From assembly GCA_910577415.1 (NCBI GenBank), contig CAJTLK010000036.1:1-18403 (forward strand): a DNA stretch of 18,403 nucleotides, read 5' to 3'. The stretch's first letter is position 1. Each line of letters opens with the position of its first letter. The notes under the pieces were generated by a model. The model did not search any database. It was not told the origin of the DNA and was given only the letters and a program-made list of their open reading frames with translations. The DNA comes from an uncultured Oscillospiraceae bacterium (GTDB taxonomy: Bacteria; Bacillota; Clostridia; Oscillospirales; Oscillospiraceae). Shown here one piece after another: positions 1 through 6,921 of this stretch. Both the position numbers and the translations under genes were made by a program.

Positions 1-662
1 TTCTCATAGGCCCCGGCAGTCAAGTGCACCGGTACGCCCAGACGCTCCACTGCGGAGCAGTCATCGGTAAGCTCCGCGCCGTCAGCAAGCGCCTTCTCCA
101 GCGCCCCCAAGATCAAGCCATGCTCAAAGACCTGGGGAGTCTGAACGGCATAGAGCAGGGAGCGATCCGGTGTGGCCTCCACAATGCCGTTCGCCGCCCG
201 CTTGATAGTATCCTTCACCGGCACCGCCGGAGCTGCGGCTCCCCACTCCGCCGCCTTTTCGATCACAGCGTTTATCACGCCCTGGGTGACAAGAGGTCGG
301 GCGGCGTCATGGATGGCGATCAGCTCCGCGGAGGGCTCTGCCTCCCGTACCCCGGCAAGCACAGACTCTGTGCGGGTCTTGCCGCCTACCACCACCTTCC
401 GCACCTTGCGGAGCGCGGCGTCTCTGCAGAGCTGTCCCACCGGGACGATCAAGTCCTCCCGGGTCGCGACAATGATCTCGGTTATGTATGGACACCCCTC
501 TAAAGCCTGTAGGGTCCACAGGAGGACTGGAACGTCACGCAAAGGCATGAGTAGCTTATCCTCTCCCATTCGCGTAGAATTCCCGGCGGCAGGGACCACC
601 GCCGTACAGGAAAAACCGGCGTCGCACGTACTGCGCCGAAACAGTTTATTCAGTATTCCCAC
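1..662 (-). CDS. ispD: 2-C-methyl-D-erythritol 4-phosphate cytidylyltransferase, 3'-truncated by window edge
   Basis: IspD makes CDP-methylerythritol from methylerythritol 4-phosphate and CTP, the third step of the non-mevalonate isoprenoid pathway in the cytoplasm. My translation of the minus strand gives 220 codons before the window ends. It shows the nucleotide-binding signature AVVPAAGNSTRMGEDK near residues 19-34, then GGKTRTESV, HDAARP, PVKDTIK, an AVQTPQVF segment and TDDCSAVE. The last visible residues, VHLTAGAYE, match the region just before the NIKxT motif, so roughly 10-20 residues are missing. I chose GTG at 662 because a perfect AGGAGG (674-669) lies 6 nt upstream; the neighbouring GTG codons at 666 and 664 run quickly into stops. 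The roughly 18-residue stretch before the fold is slightly longer than usual. It lies downstream of carD but is separated from it by a terminator. Confidence 0.93.
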   Translation of the reverse strand, partial: MGILNKLFRRSTCDAGFSCTAVVPAAGNSTRMGEDKLLMPLRDVPVLLWTLQALEGCPYITEIIVATREDLIVPVGQLCRDAALRKVRKVVVGGKTRTESVLAGVREAEPSAELIAIHDAARPLVTQGVINAVIEKAAEWGAAAPAVPVKDTIKRAANGIVEATPDRSLLYAVQTPQVFEHGLILGALEKALADGAELTDDCSAVERLGVPVHLTAGAYE

Positions 663-668
663 ACACTT

Positions 669-674
669 CCTCCT
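669..674 (-). promoter_or_regulatory. Ribosome binding site AGGAGG deciding the ispD GTG start
   Basis: A perfect AGGAGG is followed by 6 nt and then GTG at 662. There is no ATG in the correct frame near the start of the conserved IspD fold, so this site fixes the start. Confidence 0.8.
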
Positions 675-689
675 ATCTTGTCCGCCATG

Positions 690-718
690 AAAAAAGGAAC
701 CGAAACGGTTCCTTTTTT
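690..718 (-). terminator. Intrinsic terminator after carD, before ispD
   Basis: This is a perfect 13-bp inverted repeat with a 3-nt loop (arms 690-702 and 706-718, loop 703-705). The arms are AAAAAAGGAACCG and CGGTTCCTTTTTT, so the RNA stem ends in a run of six T on the minus strand (and also on the plus strand). It begins 7 nt after the carD stop and ends 27 nt before the ispD start codon. It should end most carD transcripts and may act as a partial terminator that sets how much ispD is read through. Confidence 0.88.
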
Positions 719-724
719 CCTATC

Positions 725-1204
725 TTATTTTGCCAAGGCAAGATTAATGCGGTCTTCCGTCTCTTCGTAGCTGCCGCCGCCGGAAAGAACGATCTCGGAG
801 ATCAATATCTGCTTGGCGGAGTGGAGCATTTTCCGCTCTACAGTGGATAGTCCTTTTAATTCATCTCTCTGGGCAAGGGCCTTTATCACCTGGGCCACCT
901 GGAGCAGATCGCCGCTTTTCAGCCGCAGCATATTCTCTCGATACCGCCGGTTCCAGTTGGGATCATACTCTACCTCGATATCGGGAATGGCCTCGATGAC
1001 TTTTCCGGCCTCTTGAGGGTCCACAATGGCCCGAACACCGATCTCAGCGCAGTTTTCCGTTGGGATCATCACCTGCATCCCGCCCACAGGCAACTTCAGG
1101 ATATAGTAATCGCGGGTCACGCCGTTGACCCGCTGGGTCGTAATGCTTTCAATGACGCCGGCGCCGTGCATAGGGTGTACGATCTTATCCCCAACGTGAA
1201 ACAT
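725..1204 (-). CDS. carD: CarD family transcription factor (RNA polymerase-binding)
   Basis: CarD/CdnL proteins bind the RNA polymerase beta subunit through an N-terminal Tudor-like domain and stabilise open complexes, notably at rRNA promoters. The 159-residue product has the family's usual length and begins MFHVGDKIVHPMHGAGVIES, the typical N-terminal RNA polymerase-interacting domain. It is followed by a helical C-terminal domain with the conserved WNRRYRENM segment and a helix-rich tail ending INLALAK. I chose ATG at 1204 because GGAGGG lies 4 nt upstream. An upstream in-frame extension to 1312 is possible but would start inside the predicted promoter and looks non-homologous. The gene has its own promoter and terminator, so it appears monocistronic. 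Family assignment is strong; the regulated genes are not visible from sequence. Confidence 0.93.
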   Translation of the reverse strand: MFHVGDKIVHPMHGAGVIESITTQRVNGVTRDYYILKLPVGGMQVMIPTENCAEIGVRAIVDPQEAGKVIEAIPDIEVEYDPNWNRRYRENMLRLKSGDLLQVAQVIKALAQRDELKGLSTVERKMLHSAKQILISEIVLSGGGSYEETEDRINLALAK

Positions 1205-1283
1205 TTTTCCCTCCATTTCCAGTGGATGATCTTTCCAGAGAAGATCAAAAGGCAAAATACCAAGATATAGTATCTTACTTGTT

Positions 1284-1312
1284 ATTATAGACCGTTTTTT
1301 TCGGGGATGCAA
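1284..1312 (-). promoter_or_regulatory. Sigma-A-type promoter for carD
   Basis: On the minus strand a -35 TTGCAT (1312-1307) and a perfect -10 TATAAT (1289-1284) are separated by exactly 17 nt. Transcription would begin near 1277, giving a leader of about 70 nt before the carD ATG. It lies in the gap downstream of the ispH-rpsA terminator. Confidence 0.85.
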
Positions 1313-1343
1313 GGGGCAAATGGAACTTTTTTACAAAAAATGC

Positions 1344-1378
1344 AAAAACAGCGTCACTTTCCGAAGAAAATGACGCTG
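1344..1378 (-). terminator. Strong intrinsic terminator of the ispH-rpsA operon
   Basis: The minus-strand RNA forms a 13-bp stem (1378-1366 with 1361-1349, including one G-U pair) closed by a cUUCGg tetraloop (loop 1365-1362). Five T follow (1348-1344), then another T-rich stretch. It starts 22 nt after the stop codon at 1401. The UUCG loop and long stem make it an unusually stable terminator. Confidence 0.93.
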
Positions 1379-1400
1379 CATTTTTGCTTGAATCTGGAAA

Positions 1401-3434
1401 TTACTCCTCCGCGGCGGGTCCCTCTTCCTCCGCAAAGGCGGGAGCGACCTCAGTGCTCTCGCCGTCGGCGCTGGCGACCACCTCATCCTCGCCGATTTCC
1501 TCAGCCTCAACAGGCTCGGTAGGCTCCAGCAGAGCGCGGATGGACAGAGAAACTTTTTTCTTATCCATGTCGATGTCGGTGATCTTCACCTCTACCTCAT
1601 CGCCCTCATTGACTACGTCGGCAGGCTTCTCCACCCGGCGGTCCGCCAGCTGAGAAATGTGGATCAGGCCGTCAACGCCGGGGACGATCTCGGCAAAGGC
1701 GCCAAAGGTCATCAGCTTCACCACGCGGACCTTGGCAACATCCCCCACATGATACTTCTCCACAAACTGAGTCCAGGGATCCTGGCTATGATCCTTCATA
1801 CCCAGAGAGATCTTCTTCTTTTCCCCGTCGAAGGAGAGGACGTATACATCCACCTCATCACCGGGGTTGACCACCTCGGAGGGATGCTTGATCCGGCTCC
1901 AACTCAACTCGGAGACGTGGACCATACCGTCCACGCCACCGATATCCACAAAAGCGCCATAAGAGGTCAGGGACTTCACGACGCCCTTGTAGTGCTTGCC
2001 CACTTCAATATCGTTCCAGACAGCGGCGGCCTTCTCAGCGCGCTCAGCGGCGGCCACGGCACGAATGGACCCCACCACGCGGCGGCGGGCACGGTTGACC
2101 TCGGTAATACGGAGACGGACCTTCTGCTTGAGCATATCGGTAAGCGGCGTATCCCGGGGAGTGCCGGTCTGAGACGCGGGGATAAACACCCGGACGCCCT
2201 TGATGCTGACCACGATACCGCCCTTATTCTCTTCAGTGACCACACCCTCTACGACGGTGTGGTCCTCACAGGCGGCCTCAATGTCATCCCAGCTCTTTAC
2301 CGAGTCCAGTCGCTTCTTGGACAGAGAGACCCAGCCCTCGGCGTCATTGACCCGGACCACAAAAACCTCGATCTCTTGCCCGACCTTTACCAGGTCCTCC
2401 GCCTTGACGGTAGGATCGTCAGTCAACTCGTCCAGGGGAATATAGCCGGCATGCTTGGTGCCAAGGTCGACCTGGACCTCAGTAGGCGTAATGCCGGTCA
2501 CAACGCCAACCACCTTCTCCCCCGTATGCAAAGTTTTGATCGACTTCTCCAGCAGCTCCGCAAAGGATTCCTCGATCTCCATCATTTCTTCACTCATTTT
2601 TCCACGTACCTCCTTTATGATCGCCGTAGGTGTTGAAGCACCCGCGGTGATTGCGACACGCGCCCCATTTGGAAAACCGGCAGCATCCAGCTCCTCTGGG
2701 GTCTCGATCCAGACGGTGTTGGGACACAGGGCCAAACACAGCTCGTAGAGGCGTTTTGTGTTGGCGCTGTCCCGCCCTCCAATGACGATCACAGCGTCAT
2801 TTTGGGCGGCCAACTGCTGGGCTTCGGATTGACGGGCGCACGTAGCATTACATATTGTATCAAAAATTTTGATGTTTGTACACAGTTTTTTTGCATTTTC
2901 TGAACAAAAATTCCAAGCCGACTGAGTGGACGTGGTTTGCGATACCATCGTCAGGGGCTTTTGGGCCTCCTCCGGGCATTGGGAAAAATACTCCCACAAC
3001 GCCTCTCCGTCCTGAAATATCAACGGTTCCACGCACCATCCGGCAATGGCCTGGACCTCAGGATGTCCTGGGGCGCCTACGATAATGACCCGCCGCCCCT
3101 CCTCCTGGGCCTGGCGCACCAGCTTGTGGATCCGGGAGACATTTGGGCAGGTGGCGTCTACGATCCGAACGCCCCTTTTCTCCAAAATGTCATGGACGGC
3201 TTTTCCCTCCCCGTGGGAGCGAAGGATGACCACGCTTCCCTCTCCGGCCTCCTCTGGATGTTGGATCACCATGGCCCCCAATGATTTTAAGTGATCGATC
3301 ACAGTATTGTTGTGGATCACCGGCCCCAGCATAGCACAGGGACCAGTCTTGGTTCGCAGAGCCTCCTCCGCCAACTCTACCGCCCGCTTCACGCCGTAGC
3401 AGAACCCGGCTGTCTTCGCTACCGTCACCCTCAT
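1401..3434 (-). CDS. ispH: Fused 4-hydroxy-3-methylbut-2-enyl diphosphate reductase (IspH) and S1-domain protein
   Basis: The first ~285 residues are IspH/LytB, the last enzyme of the methylerythritol-phosphate pathway, which reduces HMBPP to IPP and DMAPP with a [4Fe-4S] cluster. The three cluster cysteines are visible at C12 (GFCYGV), C96 (DATCP) and C195 (DTICNAT). Histidines 41, 74 and 124, E126, the SQTT motif at 165-168, the SANTKRL motif near 223 and S267 match the substrate pocket. After a linker come four S1 RNA-binding domains at about 306-374, 393-459, 478-547 and 562-633, then an acidic tail to 677. The same fusion is known in Clostridia, annotated as bifunctional IspH/30S ribosomal protein S1. 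The ATG overlaps the plsC stop by 4 nt (ATGA), so translation is probably coupled. It is the last gene of its operon. IspH is certain from motifs; the S1 half's ribosomal role is inferred. Confidence 0.96.
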   Translation of the reverse strand: MRVTVAKTAGFCYGVKRAVELAEEALRTKTGPCAMLGPVIHNNTVIDHLKSLGAMVIQHPEEAGEGSVVILRSHGEGKAVHDILEKRGVRIVDATCPNVSRIHKLVRQAQEEGRRVIIVGAPGHPEVQAIAGWCVEPLIFQDGEALWEYFSQCPEEAQKPLTMVSQTTSTQSAWNFCSENAKKLCTNIKIFDTICNATCARQSEAQQLAAQNDAVIVIGGRDSANTKRLYELCLALCPNTVWIETPEELDAAGFPNGARVAITAGASTPTAIIKEVRGKMSEEMMEIEESFAELLEKSIKTLHTGEKVVGVVTGITPTEVQVDLGTKHAGYIPLDELTDDPTVKAEDLVKVGQEIEVFVVRVNDAEGWVSLSKKRLDSVKSWDDIEAACEDHTVVEGVVTEENKGGIVVSIKGVRVFIPASQTGTPRDTPLTDMLKQKVRLRITEVNRARRRVVGSIRAVAAAERAEKAAAVWNDIEVGKHYKGVVKSLTSYGAFVDIGGVDGMVHVSELSWSRIKHPSEVVNPGDEVDVYVLSFDGEKKKISLGMKDHSQDPWTQFVEKYHVGDVAKVRVVKLMTFGAFAEIVPGVDGLIHISQLADRRVEKPADVVNEGDEVEVKITDIDMDKKKVSLSIRALLEPTEPVEAEEIGEDEVVASADGESTEVAPAFAEEEGPAAEE

Positions 3435-4024
3435 CTTACCCGTGCCTCCAAAGCGGCGATGCGGTCCATCAGGTCTCTGGCAATGGCCTTATACTCCTCC
3501 GCCGAGCCTTTTCCATTCTCCGTTTTTGGTATGTACGCTTCGCCAAACACCACCGGGGTGCGGCCAAACCACTTCTTTTCCGCCGGGATATAGATCGGCA
3601 GAATAGGCGAACCGGTCCTGACTGCCAGCATTGCGGCGCCAGTTTTGGCGTCGCCCATGGTCTCGTCCTGGCTGCGGGTACCCTCAGGGAACATCAGCAG
3701 CTTATCCCCGCTCTTCAGGCACTTCATGGCGCGCTTAATAGCGCCCACATCTGACTTTCCACGTTCCACCGCAAAGACTCCAGCCTTTTCCAGCAGCCAT
3801 CCCAGCACCGGGATGGAGATAAGCTCCGCCTTGGCCATGACCTGAGGCCGGTGCTTCAGTGTCAGCGCAAACACGACAAAAAGCGGGTCGTTGGCACTGG
3901 TGTGATTGGGACAGAGGACCACCGGTCCGTCCGGGATATTCTCCCAGTCAACGGCCCGGCAGGGGTGTACCAGATTAAAAAACGGCCAGACAATACAATA
4001 GAGAATGGCAAAAACGGTTTTCAT
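3431..4024 (-). CDS. plsC: 1-acyl-sn-glycerol-3-phosphate acyltransferase (PlsC-like)
   Basis: This enzyme adds the second acyl chain to lysophosphatidic acid, giving phosphatidic acid at the inner membrane face. The 197-residue protein has the acyltransferase motifs in order: NHTSANDP with H41 and D46 (HX4D catalytic motif), GVFAVERG at 82-89, FPEGTRS at 112-118, and an ILPIYI block near 141. A hydrophobic N-terminal segment (residues 4-19) fits a membrane anchor. The length suits the short bacterial PlsC class. The start overlaps the cmk stop by 4 nt and the stop overlaps the ispH start by 4 nt, so it is tightly embedded in the operon. Acyl donor (acyl-ACP or acyl-CoA) and exact acceptor cannot be read from sequence. 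Confidence 0.93.
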   Translation of the reverse strand: MKTVFAILYCIVWPFFNLVHPCRAVDWENIPDGPVVLCPNHTSANDPLFVVFALTLKHRPQVMAKAELISIPVLGWLLEKAGVFAVERGKSDVGAIKRAMKCLKSGDKLLMFPEGTRSQDETMGDAKTGAAMLAVRTGSPILPIYIPAEKKWFGRTPVVFGEAYIPKTENGKGSAEEYKAIARDLMDRIAALEARVR

Positions 4025-4713
4025 GCGATCCGCTCCCGAATGATTTTAAGAAGTGCCTGAAAGCTCTCCTCCAAGGATTTCCCGGAGGTATCCACCAAAA
4101 CGGCATCCTCCGCCTGCTTCAAGGGAGCCGCGGCGCGGCCACTGTCCCTTGCGTCCCGTTCCATGACCTCCCGTAGAACGTTTTCGTAAGCTTCACCGCT
4201 CCCCCGCTCCAAAAGTTCCAAATAGCGCCGCCGGGCACGGTCCTCCGGGGTAGCGGTGAGGAATATCTTTACATCGGCTCCAGGGAGCACCACAGTACCG
4301 ATATCCCGGCCATCCATGACCACATCGTGGTTCTCGGCCATATCCCGCTGCATTTCCAAAAGGAACGCCCTGACCGCTGGGATGGCTGAGACCTTGGAGG
4401 CGGCGTCGGAGACCTCCTGAGTACGGATGGCCGCCGTCACGTCCTTCCCGCCCTGTTTCGGTTCTCCGCCCAGGTACATGTGCTGAAGTCCGTCATCACC
4501 GTAATTCATACAGATGACCGTCCGGGGCAACAGGGCCTTCACTCCCTCAGCGTCCGACGGGGATACGCCGCCGGAAAGGGCAAATAGGCCCAGCGTTCGG
4601 TAAATGGCTCCAGTGTCCACATAGATGTATCCCAATTCCTTGGCAATGCGCTTGGCCATCGTGCTCTTTCCCGCCCCGGAGGGGCCGTCGATGGCAATGC
4701 TTTTATGCTTCAC
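4021..4713 (-). CDS. cmk: Cytidylate kinase
   Basis: Cmk phosphorylates CMP and dCMP to their diphosphates with ATP, serving nucleotide and phospholipid synthesis. The 230-residue product has the P-loop GPSGAGKST at residues 10-18, a VDTGAIYRTLG block shortly after, and the DGRDIGTVVLP motif followed by FLTATPEDRARRRYLE, all diagnostic. I chose GTG at 4713: the conserved N-terminus (KSIAIDGPSGAGKS) begins there, a GAGGGGG sequence lies about 9 nt upstream, and the codons upstream belong to the preceding flavoprotein in another frame. The start lies inside that gene's 3' end (11-nt overlap) and the stop overlaps plsC (ATGA). The cmk-plsC-ispH/rpsA order is familiar from Clostridia. Confidence 0.95.
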   Translation of the reverse strand: MKHKSIAIDGPSGAGKSTMAKRIAKELGYIYVDTGAIYRTLGLFALSGGVSPSDAEGVKALLPRTVICMNYGDDGLQHMYLGGEPKQGGKDVTAAIRTQEVSDAASKVSAIPAVRAFLLEMQRDMAENHDVVMDGRDIGTVVLPGADVKIFLTATPEDRARRRYLELLERGSGEAYENVLREVMERDARDSGRAAAPLKQAEDAVLVDTSGKSLEESFQALLKIIRERIA

Positions 4714-5956
4714 GTACCGTTTCCCCCTCACAAAACGCCGCGGCGCCGATCCCGGCGGCATGGCCGGTGGCCCAGGCGATCTGAAGATTGAATCCGCCGG
4801 TATAGGCGTCCACGTCCAGGACCTCACCGGCAAAGAAAAGTCCCTTACACAGCTTGGAGGCCATGGTCTGCGGAGATACCTCCGTGACCGTGATCCCGCC
4901 GGCGGTGACAATGGCCTCCGCCACCGGGCGAAGCCCGGACACTGAAAAGCTCAGAGCCTTCAACGTCTCCAGCAGTCTCCGGCGCTGGGGCTTGGTGACG
5001 GAATTTGCTTTCTCTGTCCCGTCCAGCCCCGCCTGAGCCAATACGGCTGGGATCAGGCTTTTCGGTTCCAGCTTTTCCAAAACATTGGCAAGATTTCGAT
5101 TGGCTCCCTCGCTCAGCTCACGGAGAAGCCGCTTATCCAAGGTCTCCTCATCCAGTGCGGGCTTCAGGTCGATAACGGCCCTGCAATCCGCAAAGCTTTC
5201 GTTTCTCAAGTGAGCGCTGGCTGATAGAACGACAGGGCCGGACAGGCCAAAGTGGGTGAAGAGTAGTTCGCCCTGTTCTTGATAAAGCACCTTTTTTCCG
5301 CTTTTGACCTTCAATTCCACATTTCGCAGGGACAGTCCCTGCATAGGGGCGCAGCCCTTCGCCTCCAGTGGTACCAGAGAACCTACCGTAGGCTGAACGG
5401 TATGTCCCGCCGTCTTGGCCAGACGGTACCCGTCTCCGGTAGACCCCGTGGCGGGATAGGAGACGCCGCCGGTAGCAATGACCACCGCCTTGGCGGTATA
5501 ACGCCGGTCCCGTTCACCTTTTACCCCGACAACGGCCCCACCCTCAAGGATCAAAGCCTCCGCCCGTTCTTCAACAATGCTCACCTTAGCTTTCCGCATA
5601 GCGTGAAGAAGGGCGTCGATAACGTCGGCAGCGTTATCGGACTGGGGGTACACCCGGGCGCCCCGCTCCGTTTTCAAAGGAACGCCCAGGTTCTCGAAGT
5701 AGCGCATCACCTCGTCCGCCGGAAACCGGGTAAGAGCGCCGGTAAGAAATTTAGCGTTGTGGGGTATGTTGGCAAGACAGGTCTGCGGATCGGAAGCATT
5801 GGTCAGGTTACACCGGCCCTTGCCGGTAATGTATAGCTTTCGCCCCAGCTTGGCATTACGCTCTAAAAGAGTGACCCGCGCTCCCTCGGAGGCCGCCCAC
5901 AAGGCCGCCATGCAGCCGGCGGCGCCGCCGCCGATCACCAAAACGTCACAAGACAA
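4703..5956 (-). CDS. BaiN/HI0933-like NAD(P)/FAD-dependent oxidoreductase
   Basis: This is a 417-residue flavoprotein of the HI0933/YhiN family, named BaiN/RdsA in current annotation. The FAD-binding dinucleotide fold starts at residue 4 (VLVIGGGAAG), followed by an acidic E32 in LLERN, the family signature GRKLYITGKGRCNLTN at 38-53, a middle ATGG segment (VVIATGGVSYPATGS), and the C-terminal LFFAGEVLDVDAYTGGFNLQ with AWATGHAAG, which completes the FAD site. The physiological substrate is unknown for most members; the bile-acid role of clostridial BaiN should not be transferred here. The start is TTG at 5956 with a GGGGATAGG sequence just upstream; no ATG is available near the fold start. It begins 11 nt after the rpiR stop and overlaps cmk by 11 nt. 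Confidence 0.92.
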   Translation of the reverse strand: MSCDVLVIGGGAAGCMAALWAASEGARVTLLERNAKLGRKLYITGKGRCNLTNASDPQTCLANIPHNAKFLTGALTRFPADEVMRYFENLGVPLKTERGARVYPQSDNAADVIDALLHAMRKAKVSIVEERAEALILEGGAVVGVKGERDRRYTAKAVVIATGGVSYPATGSTGDGYRLAKTAGHTVQPTVGSLVPLEAKGCAPMQGLSLRNVELKVKSGKKVLYQEQGELLFTHFGLSGPVVLSASAHLRNESFADCRAVIDLKPALDEETLDKRLLRELSEGANRNLANVLEKLEPKSLIPAVLAQAGLDGTEKANSVTKPQRRRLLETLKALSFSVSGLRPVAEAIVTAGGITVTEVSPQTMASKLCKGLFFAGEVLDVDAYTGGFNLQIAWATGHAAGIGAAAFCEGETVREA

Positions 5957-5967
5957 GGTCCTATCCC

Positions 5968-6831
5968 CTATTCCTCGGTCTTTTCGTAGACCTCGTATTC
6001 ATCCCATATCTGTTCCAACCTACCGAAGGTCCCGGCCAGCTCCTCGCCTTTTTCCCGGCTCACCGCCACAATAAGGGCGTTGACCAGGGATAGTGGCGCC
6101 ACCAGGGAATCCACAAAGGAGGCCATATCGCTTTTGGCCAAGAGAGAATGGTCGGCGATCTGAGCCGAGGGCGCAGTCTCGCTGTCGGTGATGGCGACCA
6201 CCGTAGCCCCCTGATCCTTGGCGTAGCGCATAGCCTTTACCGTCCGCTTGGAATACCGGGGAAAGCTGACGCCAATGAGCACATCTCCTTGACCAATGCG
6301 TAGGATCTGCTCAAAAAGCTCGCTGGAGGAATTGGTATGGGCCACCACTACGTTTTCAAACATCATATTGAAATAGAAGCCCAGAAAACTGGCGATGGAA
6401 AAAGCGGAGCGGACCCCTAAAATGTATATTTTCCGCGCCGAGAGGATGGCGCGCACCACCTGGTCAAAGCTGGTCTGATCCAGCCCCTCCAAAGTAAGGC
6501 GGATGTTCTCCGCGTCGGCGTGCAGCACTGCGGGCAGCACCTCGCTCTTATCCAGGCGGTCATTGGCTACCTCGATACGCTGTACCGCGGTAAGCTTGTT
6601 GCGTATCATCTCCCGCAGGGCCTTTTGCATGGCGGGATAGCCGTCGTATCCCAGCTCGGCGGCAAAGCGGACCACAGTGGATTCGCTGACGTCCACCGTC
6701 TTTCCCAGCTTACTGGCGGTCATGAAGGCCGCCTTGTCATAGGAATCGAGGATAAAACTTGCAATGCGCTTCTGTCCCTTGGAAAAAGTGCTCATCTGAC
6801 CTTGCAGCAAAGACAGAACGTCCCTCGCCAT
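5968..6831 (-). CDS. MurR/RpiR family transcriptional regulator with SIS domain
   Basis: The 287-residue protein has an N-terminal helix-turn-helix of the RpiR type (about 1-77; ASKLGKTVDVSESTVVRFA and GYDGYPAMQK are typical). A SIS sugar-isomerase domain follows at about 125-265 (IYILGVRSAFSIAS, then DVLIGVSFPRYSKRTV and ATVVAITDS). Family members bind DNA and sense phosphorylated sugars such as MurNAc-6-P or sugar phosphates; the ligand here is unknown. I prefer ATG at 6831, because the alternative TTG at 6864 falls at the predicted transcription start. It is the first gene of an operon with a flavoprotein, cmk, plsC and ispH-rpsA, so it may control itself and those genes, although RpiR proteins often act elsewhere. 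Confidence 0.92.
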   Translation of the reverse strand: MARDVLSLLQGQMSTFSKGQKRIASFILDSYDKAAFMTASKLGKTVDVSESTVVRFAAELGYDGYPAMQKALREMIRNKLTAVQRIEVANDRLDKSEVLPAVLHADAENIRLTLEGLDQTSFDQVVRAILSARKIYILGVRSAFSIASFLGFYFNMMFENVVVAHTNSSSELFEQILRIGQGDVLIGVSFPRYSKRTVKAMRYAKDQGATVVAITDSETAPSAQIADHSLLAKSDMASFVDSLVAPLSLVNALIVAVSREKGEELAGTFGRLEQIWDEYEVYEKTEE

Positions 6832-6872
6832 GGTTATCCCAGCTTTCTGAAGATGGTGTTCCAACTTTCCCT

Positions 6873-6901
6873 ATCATAGCTGGGTTTGAGTGGAATTGCA
6901 A
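6873..6901 (-). promoter_or_regulatory. Sigma-A-type promoter of the rpiR-cmk-ispH operon
   Basis: On the minus strand a -35 TTGCAA (6901-6896) and a -10 TATGAT (6878-6873) are separated by 17 nt. The predicted start near 6866 leaves a leader of about 35 nt to the ATG at 6831 and excludes the upstream TTG at 6864. The promoter sits just after the pseudouridine synthase stop, with no clear terminator in between, so some transcription may enter from upstream. Confidence 0.8.
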
Positions 6902-6921
6902 CCCATTTTGCAAGTTTTCTT

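Noticed and set aside
1205..1312. N-terminal extension of CarD to 1312
   Set aside because: It would begin inside the -35 of the predicted promoter, and the conserved CarD fold starts at 1204 behind a good ribosome binding site.
1659..2636. Long plus-strand open frame of 325 codons opposite the S1 domains
   Set aside because: It lies fully antisense to ispH-rpsA, has no recognisable motif or ribosome binding site, and its protein has the composition expected of a shadow in G+C-rich DNA.
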